From an uncultured Lachnospiraceae bacterium (GTDB taxonomy: Bacteria; Bacillota_A; Clostridia; Lachnospirales; Lachnospiraceae), in assembly GCA_910585855.1 (NCBI GenBank), contig CAJUGZ010000037.1, positions 1-20,546 of the forward strand: DNA of 20,546 nucleotides. Reading direction: 5' to 3'. Positions within the stretch are counted from its first letter, which is position 1. The number at the start of each line of letters is the position of its first letter. The position numbers were made by a program, and so were the translations under genes. Of the stretch, positions 15,077 to 20,546 are shown in pieces. The notes under the pieces were generated by a model. It did no database searches, was not told the origin of the DNA, and worked only from the letters and a program-made list of their open reading frames with translations.

Positions 15077-15832
15077 CTATCCGATTACATCTGCCATATC
15101 ATAAGCACCTGCTGGTTTCCCTGCCAGAAATTTAGCAGCCTGTACAGCACCATTTCCAAAAATCGCTTTTGAATATGCTGTATGTTTTAATTCTATTACT
15201 TCATCTTTTCCGGCAAATATAATCTCATGTTCCCCAACAATCGTACCGCCACGAACAGCACTAATCCCGATTTCTTTTTGGTTTCGTTTTGCACGTTCGG
15301 CACTTCTGTCATATTTATAAAAATATTCGTTGTTCAGTGCCAAATTCAAAGAATCCGCCAATGCCAGTGCCGTTCCGCTAGGTGCATCTAATTTTTGATT
15401 GTGGTGTCGTTCTACAATCTCCATATCAAATCCAGCAGGTGCTAATATCTTTGCCGCTTCCTGAATCAGCTTTAATAAAATATTAATTCCTAAAGACATA
15501 TTGGTAGACCGAAGAATTGCTACCTGCTTTGATGTCCTTTTTACTTCTTCTAACTGCTCTTCTGACAGACCTGTTGTACAAAGTACAATCGGAGTCTGCT
15601 TCTTTATCCCATACTGAAGTATCTCCTGCAAGGCGGAAGGATTTGAAAAATCAATTATCACATCTGCTTCCCGATCGCACTCTGTTATCTGTGCAAAAAC
15701 GGGATAGCCATTTTTTGCCTCTGTATTTAAATCAACTCCGGCTACGATTTGTGCATCGGCATCATCCTTTACAATTTCGGAAATTACCTGTCCCATTTTT
15801 CCATTACAGCCGCATAAAATGATTTTTGTCAT
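15077..15832 (-). CDS. dapB: 4-hydroxy-tetrahydrodipicolinate reductase
   Basis: A 251-residue enzyme that reduces 4-hydroxy-tetrahydrodipicolinate, the DapA product, to tetrahydrodipicolinate with NAD(P)H. Visible motifs are the Rossmann loop GCNGKMG (7-13 or so), DFSNP (61-65), CTTG (85-88) and the signature ERHHNQKLDAPSGTA (141-155), which carries the catalytic His pair and Lys. The length is normal. The start is the ATG at 15832, matching the family N-terminus MTKIILCGCNGKMG. The frame is open to 15940, but those 36 codons look non-coding. The ribosome binding site is weak (GAGTAG about 10 nt upstream). The gene lies just past the right end of a tnpB element, so its native leader has probably been altered. 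Confidence 0.95.
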   Translation of the reverse strand: MTKIILCGCNGKMGQVISEIVKDDADAQIVAGVDLNTEAKNGYPVFAQITECDREADVIIDFSNPSALQEILQYGIKKQTPIVLCTTGLSEEQLEEVKRTSKQVAILRSTNMSLGINILLKLIQEAAKILAPAGFDMEIVERHHNQKLDAPSGTALALADSLNLALNNEYFYKYDRSAERAKRNQKEIGISAVRGGTIVGEHEIIFAGKDEVIELKHTAYSKAIFGNGAVQAAKFLAGKPAGAYDMADVIG

Positions 15833-15944
15833 ATTGCATCTGCTACTCAAAATATGGACAAAAATACCCATATCGAGAAATTGAAAGTTTTCACAAACAT
15901 TTCTTACTGTTTCATTGTGTATGCTTTTGTATGAAATCACTCCA

Positions 15945-16150
15945 AATACTACTCACAAGTTCTTGTACACTCCACAGTCGTAAATTCCCGACTCAGCCAT
16001 CGGTACATCCCTACAAATGCTTTATTATACTATTTTGTAAGTTCTCGCATCTCTCAGATTCAGACTGGCATTCAAATCCCTGTCCGCATGATATCCACAT
16101 TGACAACGATAGACTCTGTCAGAAAGTTTTAAATCTTTTTTGATGCATCC
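15945..16150 (-). ncRNA. Probable TnpB guide RNA (omega RNA) region and right end of the element
   Basis: The 3' end of tnpB plus the non-coding stretch after it is where IS605-type elements encode their omega RNA. Here the minus strand after the tnpB stop (16025) has compact hairpins: GTCG/CGAC around an 8-nt loop (15977-15992) and ACAAG/CTTGT (15955-15966). The guide portion would come from sequence just past the element's right end, that is, the dapB leader. The exact 3' end and boundary could not be fixed by eye. Confidence 0.45.
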
Positions 16151-17206
16151 ACATGCATGACAAAGTCTACTGGATGGATACCACCGGTCAACGATTCTTC
16201 GTTCGATTCCCAGTTCTTTACATTTTGCTTCCAATTTCCTCCTAAATTCATAAAATTTCTGGGAAGCAACTGCTTTGGAAAGATGGTGATTCTTCATCAT
16301 ACCCGATACATTTAAATCTTCTATTGTAATATAAGATGGCTTGGTTTTTACTATCTCATTCACACATTTATTAATGTAGTCGGTACGAATCTGATTCATT
16401 CTTTGATGAAGTTTCTGTACCTTTAAGACCTGTTTTTGGATATTTTGCCGAGTAGCTTCTCCTTTCTTTCGATTCCTGCGTTTCTTAAAGTCTTCGTATT
16501 TCCTCGAAAAACCACGCTGTTCTCTTTTTAGTTTCTTTTCTAATTTTTTAATGGTCTTGGTTTGATTGATATTTTTCTTTACCATACCATTGCTTACCGT
16601 GACAAACACTTTGATGCCTACGTCAATCCCTAATCCGAAACCATGGAATTGTGGTTTTTCTCTATCTGGCATATCTACCAAGACCGACACATAATATCGA
16701 CCTGCTTTACGGGAAACCGTACCGCTTTTGATCACATAGCCTTGTTTCGAAGTGGGTAGATAGCCTTTTTCTTTTAACCTGACCCATCCAAGTGTTGGTA
16801 TTTTAATACGATGTCTTTCACATGGAATTACCGTTTTTGCATCAGTCTTAACAAAATACATTGTTCCATCCGACTGACTCTTTTTCTTGAATTTGGGAAA
16901 TCCGCTTTGATGCTGAAAAAATCGTTTCCATGCTTTTTCTGCGTTCAGGATGCTTTGCTTGACCGATTTTGAACTGACCTCTTTTATCCATGCGTATTCT
17001 GGATTACTAAGGAGAAAGCAGTGATTCAACCATTTTGAAAAATCTATGCCAGATAGGAATTTCTTTTGCTTTTCATAAAGTTCTTTATTACAGGCAAGGT
17101 AAAAGTTATAGACAAACCTGCATGTGCCAATGGTTTGATGGATCTTCTGCACCTGTTCTGGTGTTGGTTTGATTTCCGTCTTGAAGCTCTTCCACAATTT
17201 CTGCAT
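16025..17206 (-). CDS. tnpB: TnpB, RNA-guided endonuclease of an IS200/IS605-type element
   Basis: A 393-residue TnpB (IS1341-like, no tnpA nearby). TnpB proteins are RNA-guided DNA nucleases related to Cas12 that cut DNA next to a short target-adjacent motif. The RuvC residues look intact: Asp195 in GIDVGIK, Glu296 in ITIEDLNVSGM, and the Asp in HADRDLNAS (375/377). The zinc finger has CHACG (349-352) and CQC (368-370). The N-terminal region MQKLWKSFKTEIKPTPEQ is typical. AGAGGAGG abuts the ATG with almost no spacing, and an in-frame stop sits 9 nt upstream, so translation may be coupled to an upstream frame or inefficient. It lies between dapA and dapB in the same orientation. Confidence 0.95.
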   Translation of the reverse strand: MQKLWKSFKTEIKPTPEQVQKIHQTIGTCRFVYNFYLACNKELYEKQKKFLSGIDFSKWLNHCFLLSNPEYAWIKEVSSKSVKQSILNAEKAWKRFFQHQSGFPKFKKKSQSDGTMYFVKTDAKTVIPCERHRIKIPTLGWVRLKEKGYLPTSKQGYVIKSGTVSRKAGRYYVSVLVDMPDREKPQFHGFGLGIDVGIKVFVTVSNGMVKKNINQTKTIKKLEKKLKREQRGFSRKYEDFKKRRNRKKGEATRQNIQKQVLKVQKLHQRMNQIRTDYINKCVNEIVKTKPSYITIEDLNVSGMMKNHHLSKAVASQKFYEFRRKLEAKCKELGIERRIVDRWYPSSRLCHACGCIKKDLKLSDRVYRCQCGYHADRDLNASLNLRDARTYKIV

Positions 17207-17423
17207 CCTCCTCTATTTTTCTCTTTCCTTCCTCTATACATGCCAGATCGTTTCCATTCCAAAATAGTTTTAAAAATACAGCCTCGTCTTTCAAATCAAC
17301 CATTTGGTTTCGGATCAAAACCCTTACAAAAATAACAGCCTCTCTTCTATCCTTCTCTGTTCCAACACAATAGTGTTGGAACAGATACAACGAACCATTC
17401 CGCAAAATCTTTTGGTTTATCAT
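17106..17423 (-). CDS. Possible small ORF upstream of and overlapping tnpB (doubtful)
   Basis: A 105-codon frame starting at ATG 17423 and overlapping the tnpB start by about 100 nt. The first 80 residues (for example REAVIFVRVLIRNQMVDL, then FLKLFWNGNDLACIEEGKRK) look protein-like, with alternating hydrophobic and charged residues. The last 25 look like an out-of-frame shadow of tnpB. No ribosome binding site precedes the ATG. It also contains a perfect 12-bp stem palindrome (17357-17384) that could instead be the left-end hairpin of the element. It may be an element-encoded accessory protein or non-coding left-end sequence. Confidence 0.3.
   Translation of the reverse strand: MINQKILRNGSLYLFQHYCVGTEKDRREAVIFVRVLIRNQMVDLKDEAVFLKLFWNGNDLACIEEGKRKIEEDAEIVEELQDGNQTNTRTGAEDPSNHWHMQVCL
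17357..17384. repeat. Perfect 12-bp palindromic hairpin, possible left-end hairpin of the tnpB element
   Basis: CTGTTCCAACAC (17357-17368) and GTGTTGGAACAG (17373-17384) are exact inverted repeats around a 4-nt loop, upstream of tnpB. Subterminal hairpins are what TnpA transposases recognise at IS200/IS605 ends. No T-run follows on either strand, so a terminator is less likely. Confidence 0.5.
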
Positions 17424-17474
17424 GAGTAATATTTCATGTGTTCACAGATAAATCCTCTTCACTTTTATAAACAC

Positions 17475-17503
17475 ATTCTATCACATATAAACCGATTTAT
17501 CTA
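17475..17503 (-). promoter_or_regulatory. Possible extended -10 promoter upstream of the tnpB region
   Basis: On the minus strand TGATAGAAT gives an extended -10 (TAGAAT at 17475-17480), with a weak -35 TAGATA 17 bp upstream (17498-17503). It could transcribe the tnpB element and, by readthrough, dapB. Confidence 0.4.
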
Positions 17504-17596
17504 TGTTTTTATTAACTTAAATATTCTCCTTATTTTTACTTTCCTGCTTAGACAACAAGCTTATTTTGATTTTATTTTTTCTATTTGTTCTTTGTT

Positions 17597-17640
17597 TTAT
17601 TCCAATTTTCTTATTCTAAATTTTTTATTCTAATTTTTTT
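17597..17640. repeat. Short AT-rich tandem repeat, 14-bp period, three units
   Basis: TTATTC recurs at 17597, 17611 and 17625, each followed by a similar T-rich tail. It lies directly after the dapA stop codon. No GC hairpin accompanies it, so I see no terminator for dapA here. Confidence 0.6.
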
Positions 17641-17644
17641 GTTG

Positions 17645-18532
17645 TTATTTTAAAATACCGTAATCACGCATAGCTTTCTTTAATTTTTCCAAATGTTCTG
17701 GTTCTATCTCAGAAAGCGGACGGCGCAGCCCTCCTATTTCAAATCCCATTAAATTTAAAGCTGCCTTTACCGGAATCGGATTTACTTCACAGAACAATGC
17801 CTCACAAAGCGGAAGGGCTTCTAACTGCAGTTTTCGGCTTGTTACAACATCGCCTTCCAAATAGGAAGCAACGATATCGTGTGTCTTTTTCGGTGCTACA
17901 TTAGCTAAAACAGAGATAACACCAACGCCTCCTAAAGAAAGCAGCGGTACGATTTGATCATCATTTCCCGAATAGATATCAATACATCCATCTGCTAACT
18001 GTGCCAGTTTTGCTACCTGTGAAATTGATCCGCTTGCCTCTTTGATTCCTACAATATTTTCTACTTGTTTTGCAAGTGCAACCGCTGTTTCAGGAAGGAT
18101 ATTGCAGCCTGTTCTGCTTGGCACATTATAGAGAATAATCGGCAGTTTTACTGAATCTGCAATCATTGTAAAATGAGTAATTAAGCCCTTTTGTGTTGCT
18201 TTATTATAATAAGGCGTAACCAATAAAAGCCCGTCTGCTCCGGCTTTCTCTGCCTCCTTAGAAAGATAAACAGCAGTTTCTGTACAATTCGAACCAGTTC
18301 CTGCTATAACAGGAACTCTTTTTGCCGTTTTCTTTACGGTATAGCGAATCGCATCTAAATGCTCCTCATGTGTCAATGTAGAAGCCTCCCCTGTCGTTCC
18401 GCAAATAATAATACTATCCACCTGATTTTCAATCTGAAATTCAATTAATTCTCCTAATTTATCATAATTTACCTGATTATCCTCTGTAAACGGGGTAATA
18501 ATTGCTACACCTGCACCTTTAAAAATTGCCAT
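17645..18532 (-). CDS. dapA: 4-hydroxy-tetrahydrodipicolinate synthase
   Basis: A 295-residue TIM-barrel aldolase that condenses pyruvate with aspartate-semialdehyde, the first committed step of diaminopimelate and lysine synthesis. Key residues are visible: GTTGE (45-49), Tyr109 in TPYYNK, Tyr135 and Arg140 in YNVPSRTG, and the Schiff-base Lys164 in GIKEASG. The length is standard for the family. AAGGAGG lies 7 nt before the ATG. The gene has its own consensus promoter and a lysine riboswitch with terminator in a leader of about 365 nt. Normally dapB would follow closely; here a tnpB element lies between them and no terminator is visible after dapA. Confidence 0.97.
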   Translation of the reverse strand: MAIFKGAGVAIITPFTEDNQVNYDKLGELIEFQIENQVDSIIICGTTGEASTLTHEEHLDAIRYTVKKTAKRVPVIAGTGSNCTETAVYLSKEAEKAGADGLLLVTPYYNKATQKGLITHFTMIADSVKLPIILYNVPSRTGCNILPETAVALAKQVENIVGIKEASGSISQVAKLAQLADGCIDIYSGNDDQIVPLLSLGGVGVISVLANVAPKKTHDIVASYLEGDVVTSRKLQLEALPLCEALFCEVNPIPVKAALNLMGFEIGGLRRPLSEIEPEHLEKLKKAMRDYGILK

Positions 18533-18659
18533 TCTAATTCCTCCTTCATTTCATTCGGATTACTGCCTGAATCCTAACTATGATATATCATATTCATTTC
18601 TTCTCCATTTTGCCCTAATAAACCAAACGTTTCTGTCAGCAAAAAATCCTGCTTTACAT

Positions 18660-18690
18660 ACAAAAACCGTCCTGATCTATCGGACGGTCA
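18660..18690 (-). terminator. Riboswitch-controlled terminator upstream of dapA
   Basis: On the minus strand ACCGTCC (18682-18688) and GGACGGT (18666-18672) form a 7-bp stem with a 9-nt loop, followed by a T run. It lies about 30 nt after the lysine aptamer and about 130 nt before the dapA start, the expected place for the expression platform. Confidence 0.88.
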
Positions 18691-18718
18691 AGTAATTCCA
18701 TACAAAATTCTGAATCCT

Positions 18719-18892
18719 TTGTAGCGCCCCATCATTCCTGATGACAGTCATACAATTTTTCATTGTATGCCCAAAAGTGCTTCAGTAGGGACTCCACACT
18801 TTTTCGGCGTTTTTTCCTTTAAGCTGTTCTCGTCTATCCCTGCTATATCAAACAGCCTACTTATAAAAAACGCAACCTCTACGAAATCAACT
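18719..18892 (-). ncRNA. Lysine riboswitch (L-box) aptamer
   Basis: The minus strand carries the conserved L-box elements in order: GTAGAGGTTGCG (18871-18882), AAGTA after the first helix, CGCCGAA, a GCACTTTT/AAAAGTG helix, the GGGCATACAATG/CATTGTATGACTGTCA helix, and a closing GATGGGGCGCTAC (18721-18733). GTAG and CTAC close the basal P1 helix. Lysine binding would favour the terminator and shut off dapA. Its position directly after the transcription start is standard. Confidence 0.92.
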
Positions 18893-18903
18893 AACTTGTT
18901 TGG

Positions 18904-18932
18904 ATTATAGCACTATAAGAATAAGTTGTCAA
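18904..18932 (-). promoter_or_regulatory. Consensus sigma-A promoter of dapA
   Basis: On the minus strand TTGACA (18927-18932) and TATAAT (18904-18909) both match the consensus perfectly with 17 bp between. The -10 is also extended (TGCTATAAT). Transcription would start near 18897, immediately before the lysine aptamer. Confidence 0.92.
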
Positions 18933-19052
18933 ATGCTTCCTTTCCAATCTTCAATGTTCCAATCAACCGCCTCCGGCATCCGGTAAAAACCAACCCTTTT
19001 TAGCAGCATCCCATCTCCAAAAGCCTAATTAAAGCTTCCAATCCCTCTAATT

Positions 19053-20312
19053 CTACTTCTCTTCCAAAGCATCAAAATCCAACGTAGCAAAATAATCCTC
19101 TGCCGTTTCTGCCCGCCGAATCTGTTTTACGCTTCCATCCTCACAAAGCAGCAATTCTGCCGAACGCAGCTTTCCATTATAATTATACCCCATAGAAAAT
19201 CCATGCGCCCCAGTATCATGAATACAGATATAATCTCCTATCTCTATCTTTGGCAGTTTTCGATCTACAGCAAATTTATCGTTATTCTCACACAAACCAC
19301 CTGTTATATCGTAAACCTGACTACACAATTCCTCTTCTTTACCAAGTACAGTTATTTCATGATAAGCACCATACATCGCCGGACGCATCAGATTTGCCGC
19401 ACAGGCATCCAACCCAATGTACTCCTTATAGGTATGCTTTTCATGAATTGCCTGTGCAATTAAATGTCCGTAAGGTGCTAACATAAACCGCCCAAGCTCA
19501 GTAAAAATAGCAACATCTCCCATTCCTGCCGGAACTAATACCTCCTGATATGCCTTTTTTACCCCTTCTCCGATTGCAAAAATATCATTTGGCTCTTGCT
19601 CTGGACGATAAGCAACCCCTACTCCACCAGATAAATTAATAAAAGGAATCTTTACACCCGTTTCCTTCTGCAGCTCTGCCGCAACCTGAAACAAAAGCCT
19701 TGCCAATGTAGGATAATATTCATTTGTTACTGTATTACTTGCCAAAAAAGAATGAATCCCAATCTGTTTTACTCCTTTTTCTTTTAATTTCAAAAATGCC
19801 TGTGTAAGCTGCGGTCTGGTCATACCATATTTGGCATCCTGCGGACTGTCCATAATCGTATTATGAATCTGAAATTTTCCGCCGGGATTAAAACGACAGC
19901 ACATGACCTCTTTAAAAGGTGCAATTTTCTCATAAAAATCAATATGAGTAATATCATCAAAATTAATAATAGCATCTAACTTTGCCGCCAGTTCAAAATC
20001 CTTTGCCGGAGTCACATTAGAAGAAAACATAATATTTTGCCCATGCAGCCCCACTTTTTCTGCCAGCAAAAGTTCTGTATAAGAAGAACAGTCTGCCCCG
20101 ATTCCTTCTTCCTTTAAAATTTTCATCAAATAAGGATTCGGCGTTGCCTTTACCGCAAAATATTCATGAAATCCCGGATTCCAAGAAAACGCTTCCTTTA
20201 ATCGTCTGGCATTTTCCCGAATTCCTTTTTCATCATATATATGAAACGGTGTCGGATATTTCTTTACCATTTCTTTCACCTGTTCTAAAGTAACAAATGG
20301 TTTTTTCTTCAT
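19053..20312 (-). CDS. lysA: Diaminopimelate decarboxylase
   Basis: A 419-residue fold-type III PLP enzyme that converts meso-diaminopimelate to lysine, the last pathway step. The PLP lysine is Lys55 in YFAVKATPNP. The substrate and phosphate loops include GIHSFLASNT (185-194), LSGGVGVAY (228-236), ELGRFM (272-277), GLCENND with Cys341/Glu342 from the partner subunit, and GAHGFSMGYNYN (368-379). It is a divergent LysA subtype with Ser in place of the usual HCHIGS. The start is set at 20312, where GAGGG lies 8 nt before ATG; a longer frame to 20357 has no ribosome binding site. Own promoter, no lysine riboswitch. Another decarboxylase of this family is possible, but dapA and dapB beside it support LysA. 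Confidence 0.92.
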   Translation of the reverse strand: MKKKPFVTLEQVKEMVKKYPTPFHIYDEKGIRENARRLKEAFSWNPGFHEYFAVKATPNPYLMKILKEEGIGADCSSYTELLLAEKVGLHGQNIMFSSNVTPAKDFELAAKLDAIINFDDITHIDFYEKIAPFKEVMCCRFNPGGKFQIHNTIMDSPQDAKYGMTRPQLTQAFLKLKEKGVKQIGIHSFLASNTVTNEYYPTLARLLFQVAAELQKETGVKIPFINLSGGVGVAYRPEQEPNDIFAIGEGVKKAYQEVLVPAGMGDVAIFTELGRFMLAPYGHLIAQAIHEKHTYKEYIGLDACAANLMRPAMYGAYHEITVLGKEEELCSQVYDITGGLCENNDKFAVDRKLPKIEIGDYICIHDTGAHGFSMGYNYNGKLRSAELLLCEDGSVKQIRRAETAEDYFATLDFDALEEK

Positions 20313-20385
20313 TGTATTTTCCCTCTTTACAAAAAATTTACGACATGCCAAAGCCATGCCGCATTACATTTTCACTTTTATGCCG

Positions 20386-20414
20386 AATATAACATATGTA
20401 AATAAACGTGTCAA
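20386..20414 (-). promoter_or_regulatory. Sigma-A promoter of lysA
   Basis: On the minus strand TTGACA (20409-20414) and TATATT (20386-20391) are 17 bp apart. The leader would be about 65 nt, too short for an L-box. Confidence 0.88.
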
Positions 20415-20454
20415 GTATTATCAAAATTTCCTCATGATAAACTTATAAACTAAA

Positions 20455-20546
20455 ATTTTTATAATAGGATGCTGCCGGAAAGGGGCGACTGTCACCGGAC
20501 GCCAGAGGCGGTTTGCTCCTGTCCTTTGCCTGCTCCGCTCCAAACG
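20455..20546 (-). repeat. Interspersed intergenic repeat, copy 3 (cut by window end)
   Basis: Read on the minus strand it has GGAGCGGA followed about 35 nt later by CTGGCGTCC (octamer at 20497-20504), matching the terminal part of copies 1 and 2 with nearly identical spacing (45 against 44 nt in copy 2). The rest of the element would lie beyond 20546. It points toward lysA and ends about 80 bp before the lysA promoter. Confidence 0.7.

Noticed and set aside
15833..15940. 36-codon N-terminal extension of dapB
   Set aside because: DapB proteins start at the Rossmann strand; the extension lies in the leader next to the tnpB element and has no ribosome binding site.

Overview
The window looks like chromosome from a low-GC anaerobic Firmicute of the class Clostridia, most likely a gut Lachnospiraceae relative. 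The evidence is the DUF4317 protein, AT-rich codon use, AGGAGG ribosome binding sites, consensus sigma-A promoters, a lysine riboswitch and a TnpB-only IS605-type element. I saw no rRNA, tRNA, CRISPR array or phage genes. Nearly every gene is on the minus strand; only the DUF4317 gene is on plus.

Layout from left to right. 1-240: first copy of an interspersed intergenic repeat. 300-1716: promoter and DUF4317 gene. 1740-1808: large hairpin between convergent genes. 1834-6569: minus-strand cluster, in transcription order a coiled-coil protein, a 57-residue DUF3006 protein starting at TTG, a Cof-type HAD phosphatase, a glycerophosphodiesterase, a second coiled-coil protein paralogous to the first, a YjbR-like protein and an S66 LD-carboxypeptidase. 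6660-7192: QueT-type queuosine-precursor transporter and its terminator. 7351-8692: membrane protein and TetR repressor, with two TGAAC/GTTCA operators bracketing the promoter. 8781-9281: Asn/Gly/Thr-rich lipoprotein. 9400-14158: ABC exporter operon (ATPase, ABC-2 permease, GldG-like auxiliary protein, DUF4340 protein). 14177-15076: about 900 bp without a gene, holding a second repeat copy, an inverted partial copy, a tandem repeat of about 96 bp and several hairpins. 15077-20414: lysine branch of the aspartate pathway (dapB, dapA, lysA), with an IS605-type tnpB element between dapA and dapB. 20455-20546: third repeat copy, cut by the window edge.

DapA (dihydrodipicolinate synthase), DapB (dihydrodipicolinate reductase) and LysA (diaminopimelate decarboxylase) supply two early steps and the last step of lysine synthesis. 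DapA has a textbook promoter followed directly by an L-box lysine riboswitch and its terminator. LysA has its own consensus promoter with no riboswitch. DapB is now separated from dapA by the tnpB element, so either readthrough or a new promoter must feed it.

The least explained features are: the interspersed repeat family, three copies all oriented with and just upstream of the next gene, sharing a hairpin start and a TGGCGTCC end; the 96-bp tandem repeat; the pair of paralogous coiled-coil proteins; and the tnpB element with its probable guide RNA at the dapB boundary.
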